From assembly GCA_026394025.1 (NCBI GenBank), contig JAPKZC010000991.1, forward strand, positions 2,178 to 17,688: a stretch of 15,511 bases of DNA, in the 5' to 3' direction. Below the pieces are notes generated by a model. The model was not told the DNA's origin. It searched no databases and saw nothing but the letters and a program-made list of their open reading frames with translations. Below, piece by piece: positions 1-5,647 of the stretch. The stretch is from Candidatus Solibacter sp. (GTDB lineage Bacteria > Acidobacteriota > Terriglobia > Bryobacterales > Bryobacteraceae). Every line of letters starts with the position of its first letter. Positions within the stretch are counted from its first letter, which is position 1. Both the position numbers and the translations under genes were made by a program.

Positions 1-2
1 CG

Positions 3-89
3 CCCGAGCAGGTGGCGCAGATCGCGGCGTCCATCGTGCAATTCGGTTTCAACGCGCCAATCCTGGTGGACTCAAGCGATGCTGCGTAG
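3..89 (+). pseudogene. Truncated ParB-like domain fragment (relic of a third ParB-methyltransferase)
   Basis: Read in frame 3, the first bases encode EQVAQIAASIVQFG followed by APILVDS, then leave the family sequence and hit a TAG at 87-89. This matches the ParB-like N-terminal domain of the gene at 499 (QVAQIAASIMEFGFTNPILVDS), and the DNA at about 6-70 is nearly identical to about 597-661. In the intact gene the next residues are the ParB box IIAGHGRLLAA; here they are absent. The similarity ends at about 70. It therefore looks like the remains of a third copy of the fusion, cut within the ParB domain. The rest of the gene lies outside the window, so the upstream part may or may not be intact. 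Confidence 0.6.
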
Positions 90-498
90 CGGGCTTACCC
101 TGGTCCACCGACGATCTCATACTTGCGGACTTCGAGTTTTAGCCAAGGACATGAGTGAACCACTGTTTCGAGCGCAAACAAATCGTCGTATCGGGCCTTG
201 GACAGCGACCGCCGTGCAATCGAACCGCCAAACAGAACTTTTAGGTACTACCGGGCGAAGAACTTCCGGCGCGTTACGCGATAGCACAAGCGCGCTAGCG
301 TGAACACAATTCCAAGGTGGTCGGGTGGTCAGTGGCAGCATCGCGCGCCCCGCGCCCCGCGCGCCCCTGCCTCCCGGTGGCGCAACGCCTCGGCGCGCCG
401 CCAACCGGCGCGTTGGGGGCCAACTGTGCGCGATTGGCTGCGCGATTCCCGCCGATGGCGGGACGGTGAACACATAGCGGGCGCTCCAGCCAAACACC
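90..498. other. Region without a convincing gene
   Basis: No open frame here has a recognisable protein, a good ribosome site or plausible coding sequence. By hand count 121-300 is about 54% G+C, lower than the phage genes that follow, so it may be inserted or recombined DNA. Two short symmetric elements are visible. One is a 7-base perfect inverted repeat with a 3-base loop at 447-463 (TCCCGCC, GAT, GGCGGGA). The other is a 10-base palindrome, CGGCGCGCCG, at 391-400. Neither is followed by a T run, so neither looks like a terminator. A promoter for the gene at 499 should lie here, but I cannot identify one. Confidence 0.4.
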
Positions 499-2091
499 AT
501 GAACTCTTCTATCGCGCCCGCGATGGCGCGGCGCATCGAACTGTGGCCCACCGACCGGCTCGTGCCGTACGCGAGGAACGCGCGCACGCACTCCGACGCG
601 CAGGTGGCGCAGATCGCGGCGTCGATCATGGAGTTCGGTTTCACGAATCCGATTCTCGTGGACTCGAAGGCAGGCATAATCGCCGGCCACGGTCGCCTCC
701 TGGCTGCTCGCAAGTTGGGTCTTGCTGAGGTTCCGGTGGTGGTGCTGGACCACCTCAGTGAGACTCAGCGGCGGGCATATATCATCGCGGACAATAAGCT
801 CGCGCTTAACGCGGGGTGGGACGAGAAGGCGCTCGCCGCGGAGTTGCGCGACCTGGACGGCGAAAGCGTCGACCTCGCGCTCGTCGGCTTCTCCGACGGC
901 GAGTTGGAGGCGCTCCTGGCGGGCGACGAACCCGACTCGACCGACGATGTCGAGGAGCAGATTCCGGAGGCGCCCGCTCAACCGGTGTCCCGGCCTGGCG
1001 ACCTATGGCAGATCGGAAAGCACAGGCTGATCTGCGGCGATTGCAGGGACGGGAATACTCTGGGCATATTATTCGCCTCCTATGCGACGCGGGCCAACGT
1101 GTGCATCACGTCGCCGCCGTACGCCACCCAGCGGGAGTACGATTCCTCGAGCGGATTCAAGCCGGTGCCTCCGGACGAGTACGTGGCCTGGTTTGCGGAC
1201 GTGGCCGCGAACGTGGCAGCGGTCCTCGCGGACGATGGCTCCTACTTCCTGAACATCAAGGAGCACGCCGACGACGGAGAGCGGAACCTGTACGTCAAGG
1301 ATCTGGTGATCGCGCACCGCCGCCAGTGGGCGTGGCGCTTCGTCGATGAGTTCTGCTGGCGTAAGACAGACAACGGCGTTCCTGGTGGTTGGAACAACCG
1401 CTTCAAAAACGCATGGGAACCAGTGTTCCACTTCTGCCGCCAGCAGCAGATCAAGTTCCGGCCCAAGCGGGTAGGCCACGAGTCGGAGGATTGCTTCGAC
1501 TACAGCCCCGGCAACCCGAAATCGACGTCCGGAAGTGGATTGCTGGGCACTGGACCGCGTGGCGCAGCAGCGGATGGCGGCAAGAATCAGAATGCCTGGC
1601 AACGGTCGCGCAACAGCCTGTCGGATTCGGATGGCCGATTCACAGGCGTTGCGCGCCCGTCGAACGTGATCGAGGTCAAGAGCGAGTCGTCGCAGGGGAC
1701 GCACTCCGCTCCGTTCCCCCGCGCGCTGGTCGAGTTCTTCGTCCTGGCGTTCAGCGACGAGGGCGACGTGGTGTACGACCCGTTCATGGGTTCCGGCACC
1801 ACGATGGCTGCGGCCGACGTGCTGGGGCGCGCGGGATATGGATGCGAGATCTCGGCGGGGTACTGCGACGTGATCCTGCGCCGGATGATCAACCTCACCG
1901 GCGACATGCCGATCCTTATTCGCCAGGACGAGGCTTGGATCGACGGCCCCGCCCAAACATTCACAGCGGTTGCGGACGCGCGCGGCGTACCGCTGGAACA
2001 AGCCTTGAATCCGAAGGCGCAAGACTCGCGCGCAATCAAGCATCACGGGCCGAATCCACACTATGGTCCGCGCAGGCGGAAGGCTTCGTAA
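499..2091 (+). CDS. ParB-like domain fused to a DNA methyltransferase (SPPY type)
   Basis: A 530-residue fusion. Residues about 10-125 form a ParB/sulfiredoxin-like domain with YARNARTH near 24-31 and the box GHGRLLAA at 63-70. Residues about 168-465 form an S-adenosylmethionine-dependent DNA methyltransferase. The catalytic tetrapeptide SPPY is at 205-208 and the cofactor motif DPFMGSGTT at 427-435. Catalytic motif before cofactor motif is the beta-class order. SPPY is common in N4-cytosine enzymes but also occurs in N6-adenine enzymes, so the target base is open. No restriction nuclease gene is adjacent, so it is probably a solitary phage methyltransferase, perhaps protecting phage DNA. No clear Shine-Dalgarno precedes ATG 499. 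ATG 523 would give a start (MARRIELWP) closer to where homology with the paralogue at 2735 begins. The gene opens the plus-strand cluster. Confidence 0.88.
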   Translation: MNSSIAPAMARRIELWPTDRLVPYARNARTHSDAQVAQIAASIMEFGFTNPILVDSKAGIIAGHGRLLAARKLGLAEVPVVVLDHLSETQRRAYIIADNKLALNAGWDEKALAAELRDLDGESVDLALVGFSDGELEALLAGDEPDSTDDVEEQIPEAPAQPVSRPGDLWQIGKHRLICGDCRDGNTLGILFASYATRANVCITSPPYATQREYDSSSGFKPVPPDEYVAWFADVAANVAAVLADDGSYFLNIKEHADDGERNLYVKDLVIAHRRQWAWRFVDEFCWRKTDNGVPGGWNNRFKNAWEPVFHFCRQQQIKFRPKRVGHESEDCFDYSPGNPKSTSGSGLLGTGPRGAAADGGKNQNAWQRSRNSLSDSDGRFTGVARPSNVIEVKSESSQGTHSAPFPRALVEFFVLAFSDEGDVVYDPFMGSGTTMAAADVLGRAGYGCEISAGYCDVILRRMINLTGDMPILIRQDEAWIDGPAQTFTAVADARGVPLEQALNPKAQDSRAIKHHGPNPHYGPRRRKAS

Positions 2092-2133
2092 GCCCGAACA
2101 TTCAACAACGCAGAAAACAAAGGAGATTACTTT

Positions 2134-2730
2134 ATGCCCGAAGTGGCCACGCCCAACCAGGCGGAACGCGAATTCGAAACCGGTGCGGATGAGTTTTTCA
2201 AGGCTCACTCCGAAGTGAACGCACTCAACGGCAAGCGGACGTACGACGAGTTCCAGGACATCGCGTTGACCTCTGCCCGCCGCAGCCAGGGACACTTCGA
2301 CGATGTCAACGCGCGGACGTTGAACTCGTTCGATCAACTGCAATCGCTCCAGGCGAAGATCAACGAAGAGCACTTCGCCTCCATCCACGAACTCCGGAAG
2401 CATCTGGCGAACATCCAGACGGATCGTCAGCGGCACGCCGACGTGTGGGCCTACGAAACGGCTTACGACCTCGGCAACCCGGTGACCACGGGCGCGGGCG
2501 ACAACCTGCGCGGCGGAGCGGCTACGGCCAACCGTATAGTGGACACCACGGGCGCGGTCGCTGGCGCTGGCACGTCGGTCGCGGCCGAAGCCGTGGCTGC
2601 TGCCGTTGCCAAGCAGGTGGACGCTACCATTACGCCGGTCCTGGCGACGCTGCAGCAGATCGTGCAGGCTCTCGCCTCGGCCACGGCGTCCATTGCGAAC
2701 GTCGTGAATCAGGCGCAACCGAAGGCCTAA
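2134..2730 (+). CDS. Unrecognised 198-residue protein between the two methyltransferases
   Basis: I do not recognise a family. The start is well supported: AAAGGAG at 2119-2125 lies 8 bases before ATG 2134. Residues about 1-110 are charged and look alpha-helical (for example LNSFDQLQSLQAKINEEHF), possibly coiled coil. Residues about 120-140 are Gly/Ala-rich. The last 60 residues are Ala/Val/Thr-rich and look like amphipathic helix (AVAKQVDATITPVLATLQQI). There is no signal peptide, cysteine motif or enzyme motif. It begins 42 bases after one ParB-methyltransferase and ends 4 bases before the next, so all three probably share a transcript. A helical or self-assembling protein is possible, but that is inference from composition only. 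Confidence 0.75.
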   Translation: MPEVATPNQAEREFETGADEFFKAHSEVNALNGKRTYDEFQDIALTSARRSQGHFDDVNARTLNSFDQLQSLQAKINEEHFASIHELRKHLANIQTDRQRHADVWAYETAYDLGNPVTTGAGDNLRGGAATANRIVDTTGAVAGAGTSVAAEAVAAAVAKQVDATITPVLATLQQIVQALASATASIANVVNQAQPKA

Positions 2731-2734
2731 TCTC

Positions 2735-4039
2735 ATGGGAATCGCGCAGGGCGAAGCCATACCGCAGGAGAGTTCCAGCATCAGAGAGCGCGTCCTGCGC
2801 GATCTCACCGTGGAGATCTGGCCCATCGACAAACTGATCCCGTATGCCCGCAACGCGCGCACGCATACGGAGGAGCAGGTCGCGCAGGTCGCGGCCAGCA
2901 TTGTGGAGTTCGGTTGGACGAATCCGATCCTGATCGGCGCGAACAGGATCATCATCGCGGGCCACGCGCGCCTATTGGCCGCGCGGAAACTGAGAATGAC
3001 GGAGGTGCCAGTCATCGTCCTGGACCACCTCAGCGACACCCAGCGCCGCGCGCTCGTGCTCGCGGACAACCGTCTGGCGATGAGTGCCGGATGGGACGAG
3101 GAGATGCTGCGCGTCGAGTTGGAGTCGCTGAAGGCGGATGCGTTCGATCTCGACCTCGTTGGATTCACGGACGACGAGTTGGATGAGATCCTCGAAACGG
3201 AACCGGGCGACGGGCTGACCGACGATAACGACGCGCCGGAACCCGAGAAGATCGCCATCACGGTGGCCGGAGACGTGTGGGTGCTGGGCGAGCACCGCTT
3301 GCTGTGCGGTAACGCCACGGTCCTCGCGGACGTGGAGAAAGTGATGGCTGGCGGCCTGGCCGACATGGTGTTCACGGACCCGCCCTACAACATCGATTAC
3401 GAGGGCCGCACCAAGGACAAACTCAAGATCAAGAACGACGCGCTTGGGTCGAAGTTCTGCGAGTTCCTGCGGGATGCCTCCGCGAACCTGCTCTCGGTCT
3501 GCAAGGGCGCGGTGTACATCTGCATGTCCTCGTCGGAGTTGCACACGCTCCGGCAGGCGTTCATCGAGGCCGGAGGCCATTGGTCGGGGATCATCATCTG
3601 GGTGAAGAACCACTTCACTCTGGGCTGGGGAGACTACCGCCACCAGTACGAACCGATCCTCTACGGCTGGCGCGAGGGCGGGACGCACTATTGGTGCGGC
3701 GACCGCGACCAGAGCGACACGTGGCAGATCAAACGGCCAGCCGCCAACCGCGAGCACCCGACGATGAAGCCGGTGGAGTTGGTCGAGCGCGCGCTCCAGA
3801 ACAACAGCAAGTCGCGCGACACGATCCTGGACCCGTTTGGCGGCAGTGGGACGACGATCATCGCGTGCCAGAAGATGGGGCGGCAGGCGCGCGTGATCGA
3901 ACTGGACCCGGTGTACTGCGACGTGACCATCCGGCGTTGGCAGGCGTTCTCCGGCGCGGTCGCGCGGCACCAGGAGTCCGGACGGGCGTTCGACGAGGTC
4001 GCGGCGGGAGTCCAGCAGGCTCAGCCGGTGAGCCAGTGA
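2735..4039 (+). CDS. ParB-like domain fused to a DNA methyltransferase (DPPY type, probably N6-adenine)
   Basis: A 434-residue paralogue of the gene at 499. The ParB-like domain (about 24-145) is closely similar, with the shared YARNARTH, EFG.TNPIL and GHARLLAA (76-83). The methyltransferase half differs more: catalytic DPPY at 215-218 (VFTDPPYNIDY), HPTMKP at 341-346, cofactor motif DPFGGSGTT at 366-374 and an acidic E389 in VIELDP. The order is beta class, and DPPY favours N6-adenine methylation. It lacks the roughly 90-residue extra segment found in the target-recognition region of the first enzyme, so the two probably recognise different sites. The start at ATG 2735 has only a weak site (GAAGG at 2721-2725). 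Translation may be coupled to the gene that ends 4 bases earlier. Confidence 0.9.
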   Translation: MGIAQGEAIPQESSSIRERVLRDLTVEIWPIDKLIPYARNARTHTEEQVAQVAASIVEFGWTNPILIGANRIIIAGHARLLAARKLRMTEVPVIVLDHLSDTQRRALVLADNRLAMSAGWDEEMLRVELESLKADAFDLDLVGFTDDELDEILETEPGDGLTDDNDAPEPEKIAITVAGDVWVLGEHRLLCGNATVLADVEKVMAGGLADMVFTDPPYNIDYEGRTKDKLKIKNDALGSKFCEFLRDASANLLSVCKGAVYICMSSSELHTLRQAFIEAGGHWSGIIIWVKNHFTLGWGDYRHQYEPILYGWREGGTHYWCGDRDQSDTWQIKRPAANREHPTMKPVELVERALQNNSKSRDTILDPFGGSGTTIIACQKMGRQARVIELDPVYCDVTIRRWQAFSGAVARHQESGRAFDEVAAGVQQAQPVSQ

Positions 4040-4043
4040 GCAT

Positions 4044-4075
4044 GAAGCAAAAGAGCCGCCCGTCTCCGGGCGGCT
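4044..4075 (-). terminator. Intrinsic terminator for the minus-strand gene 4091-4507
   Basis: A perfect 9-base stem, AGCCGCCCG (4054-4062) with CGGGCGGCT (4067-4075), has a TCTC loop. On the minus strand the stem is followed by CTTTTGCTTC, a T-rich tail, while on the plus strand the following bases are not T-rich. It ends transcription of the minus-strand gene whose stop is at 4091. The 34 bases from 4044 are repeated at 4531-4564 with one mismatch. Confidence 0.85.
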
Positions 4076-4090
4076 TGGCGCGCGAGTCCG

Positions 4091-4507
4091 TTACAGGATC
4101 GCGTCCTCCTCGCGGATCTCGAAGGCGATGCTGTATTCGCCATCGTAGTTGCGGGACCAGACCTTGTACACCTCGACGTGCATCGGGTCGCCAAGGTGGT
4201 CCAGTTCCTCGAGGCGGTTGTTGAAGTCGTGGCGGGCGATCTCGATGGCCTCGTTGATCGTGGCGACCGGCCCCAGGACCTCGTAGTGTCCGGTGGCGTC
4301 CTCCGCGAGGAGGATGCCGATGCCCAGGTCCACGTCCCGGCCTATCGTTCCGTAGGCGGGGTGGTACGGCTTGGGCGGCGTCTGCTTCTTGGGCGTCCTG
4401 CTGGCCTTCAGTTGTGCTTCGGCTGTGCGGATGCGAGCGCGAAGGTCGTCCATTTCCTGCGCCTCGTTCTTGCGCTTCGTCGTCTTCTTGGTGGTGGTGT
4501 GCTTCAT
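4091..4507 (-). CDS. Unrecognised small basic-to-acidic protein on the opposite strand (moron-like)
   Basis: A 138-residue protein starting MKHTTTKKTTKRK at ATG 4505-4507, with GAGGTG just upstream on the minus strand; longer starts are possible (MNRGAMKH at 4522). The N-terminus is Lys/Thr-rich, followed by a short charged helix (DDLRARIRTAEAQL) and a Pro/Lys linker. The globular part (about 55-138) contains GIGILLAEDATGHYEVLGPVA and an acidic C-terminus (EIREEDAIL). No enzyme motif is visible and I do not recognise the family. It lies antisense to the phage operon, between a methyltransferase and the terminase, with its own terminator. It shares upstream and downstream elements with the next gene, suggesting independent expression, perhaps in the lysogen. 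Confidence 0.7.
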   Translation of the reverse strand: MKHTTTKKTTKRKNEAQEMDDLRARIRTAEAQLKASRTPKKQTPPKPYHPAYGTIGRDVDLGIGILLAEDATGHYEVLGPVATINEAIEIARHDFNNRLEELDHLGDPMHVEVYKVWSRNYDGEYSIAFEIREEDAIL

Positions 4508-4514
4508 GGCACCT

Positions 4515-4528
4515 CGATTCATCACTCC
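4515..4528 (-). repeat. 14-base element upstream of gene 4091-4507 (copy 2)
   Basis: The plus strand reads CGATTCATCACTCC; on the minus strand GGAGTGATGAATCG. An identical copy lies at 5053-5066 upstream of the neighbouring minus-strand gene. It could be part of a promoter, an operator or a leader. As a ribosome site its GGAG lies only two bases from the contained ATG, which is too close. Its role is not known. Confidence 0.6.
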
Positions 4529-4530
4529 CC

Positions 4531-4562
4531 GAAGCAAAAAAGCCGCCCGTCTCCGGGCGGCT
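4531..4562 (-). terminator. Intrinsic terminator for the DUF3489-type gene 4580-5017
   Basis: The stem AGCCGCCCG (4541-4549) pairs perfectly with CGGGCGGCT (4554-4562) around a TCTC loop. On the minus strand it is followed by a run of six T in CTTTTTTGCTTC, a stronger tail than in the sister copy at 4044-4075. It lies 18 bases beyond the stop of the gene at 4580 and just before the upstream element of the next minus-strand gene, so it separates the two as individual transcription units. Confidence 0.88.
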
Positions 4563-4579
4563 TGTGGAGGCAAAAGTGC

Positions 4580-5017
4580 TTACTTTCCGACGCGGTATAC
4601 GCGCTCGCCAGCCTCGTTCTTGCTGGACTCGACCACCAGCCCCATCTTCTTGGTGAGGTTGCCGGAGATGAAGCCCCGGATGCTGTGGTTCTGCCAGTCG
4701 GTGGCCTTGGCGATCTCGGCCATCGTCGCGCCGTCCTTGCGGCGCAGGAGGTCCAGGACGATGGCCTTCTTGCTGAACTCGCGCGGTACGGTGGCATCGG
4801 CCTTGGCTTTGGAGGCCTTCTTGCTGGCGGGCTTGGCGTCCTTCTTGGCGGGGGCAGGCTTGGCGACGGGTTTGGCGGCGCGCTTGCTGGCCTTCTTGCT
4901 CTCCTTCTTGGCGGGCTTGCTGGCTTTCTTCTTCGAGGTGGCCTTCGGCGCGGTCTGCGCGCCCTGGTCCGCAACGGCGGCGGTTTCGGTGGTCGTGGTG
5001 GCTTCTGCGTTCGTCAT
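4580..5017 (-). CDS. DUF3489-type protein with a histone-H1-like Lys/Ala tail
   Basis: A 145-residue protein from ATG 5015-5017, chosen because AAAGGA lies 8 bases upstream on the minus strand; an earlier ATG at 5050 lacks this. Residues about 24-72 are dense in Lys, Ala, Pro and Ser (KKKASKPAKKESKKASKRAA), like the disordered DNA-binding tails of histone H1. Residues about 80-145 match the DUF3489 pattern: KKAIVLDLLRRKDGATMAEIAKATDWQ, then HSIRGFISGNLTKKMGL and ERVYRV. This looks like a small winged-helix-type fold. The domain's biochemical role is unknown. A DNA-binding or nucleoid-associated role is inferred from the tail and fold. It points away from the terminase genes and has its own terminator. 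Confidence 0.85.
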   Translation of the reverse strand: MTNAEATTTTETAAVADQGAQTAPKATSKKKASKPAKKESKKASKRAAKPVAKPAPAKKDAKPASKKASKAKADATVPREFSKKAIVLDLLRRKDGATMAEIAKATDWQNHSIRGFISGNLTKKMGLVVESSKNEAGERVYRVGK

Positions 5018-5052
5018 GGTCTTTATCCTTTCGGCGGTTGATCCGCGCATGA

Positions 5053-5066
5053 CGATTCATCACTCC
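5053..5066 (-). repeat. 14-base element upstream of the DUF3489-type gene (copy 1)
   Basis: CGATTCATCACTCC on the plus strand, identical to 4515-4528. It lies 35 bases before the chosen start of the gene at 5017, in the 90-base divergent gap that also must contain the start signals of the terminase operon at 5108. A TTGCCT hexamer sits upstream on the minus strand at a distance compatible with a -35 box, but the -10 is poor, so I do not call a promoter. Confidence 0.6.
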
Positions 5067-5107
5067 GGTCGTTCCGGAAGGCAAGCGGAAAGTTCAGGAA
5101 AAATCGT

Positions 5108-5647
5108 ATGGCTGTAATGAGCCAGAGGGCGTACGCGCGCCATCGCGGACAGGCGCTCTCTGCGGTCCAAAAGGCAATCGCGTCTGGCCGGATCTCGACC
5201 CTGCCGGATGGCCGGATCGACTCCGACGTCGCGGACGGCGAGTGGGCAGAGAACACCAAGGCGCGCCCACCAGCCGCCGCGCGCCGCCAGCCAGAGGAGG
5301 ACCAGGACGCGTTTGGCGCGGTCCAGTATTCGAAGGCGCGGGCCGTCCGCGAGCACTACCAGGCGCGCATCGCGAAGATCGAGTACGAGGAGCGGATCGG
5401 AAGCCTCGTGTCGAGGGACGAGGTAAAGGTCGCGCAGTTCAACATCGACCGGCAACGGCGCGACGCCATGCTCAACATCGCTGACCGGCTCTGCGCCAGC
5501 ATCGCGGCCGAGATGAAGGACATGCTGGTCGCGGCGGGCGTGCCAGCGGAGAAGGCGAGCGCGTTCGATATGTCGCGCGTCCACGGGATCATGGTGGGCG
5601 AGATCCGGAAAGGGCTGAATGACTACGCCGACTCCCTTGCCGACTGA
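5108..5647 (+). CDS. terS: Phage terminase small subunit, Nu1-like
   Basis: A 179-residue protein that would recognise the packaging site on phage DNA and load the large subunit. The N-terminus has the helix-turn-helix pattern seen in small terminases of this type: RAYARHRGQALSAVQKAI, SGRI, DGRID, then D..W. The middle holds a basic, charged helix (KARAVREHYQARIAKIEYEERIG) suited to oligomer formation. The C-terminus (about 110-179) probably contacts the large subunit. ATG 5108 has AGGAAA at 5096-5101; an in-frame ATG at 5117 is an alternative. It is the first gene of the structural operon and overlaps the large subunit by 29 bases. The assignment rests on sequence pattern plus position. Confidence 0.85.
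   Translation: MAVMSQRAYARHRGQALSAVQKAIASGRISTLPDGRIDSDVADGEWAENTKARPPAAARRQPEEDQDAFGAVQYSKARAVREHYQARIAKIEYEERIGSLVSRDEVKVAQFNIDRQRRDAMLNIADRLCASIAAEMKDMLVAAGVPAEKASAFDMSRVHGIMVGEIRKGLNDYADSLAD

Noticed and set aside
391..400. Palindrome CGGCGCGCCG as an att or regulatory site
   Set aside because: Ten-base GC palindromes are common at this base composition, and no second copy or gene context supports a role.
447..463. Perfect inverted repeat TCCCGCC-GAT-GGCGGGA as a terminator
   Set aside because: No T run follows on either strand and there is no gene end beside it. It could be an operator or chance in GC-rich DNA.
300..728. A 142-codon frame starting on GTG 300
   Set aside because: Its Arg/Ala/Pro-rich sequence overlaps the ParB domain of the gene at 499 in another frame, and it lacks a ribosome site.
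1069..3375. A 768-codon open frame on the minus strand
   Set aside because: It lies antisense to two clear methyltransferases and the 198-residue gene, has Arg/Val/His-heavy composition typical of GC-rich shadow frames, and shows no recognisable domain.
3858..5084. A 408-codon minus-strand frame covering the moron pair
   Set aside because: It is the wrong frame of two genes with good ribosome sites and terminators; its Gln/Arg/His-rich sequence is a frame-shifted reading of the Lys/Ala tail, and it runs through both terminators.
4178..5117. Long plus-strand frames (287 and 248 codons) with Leu/Gly-rich, membrane-like sequence
   Set aside because: They are antisense to the Lys/Ala-rich tail, whose complement reads as Leu/Gly/Ala. 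The apparent hydrophobic segments are an artefact; no ribosome site supports them and they cross two hairpins.
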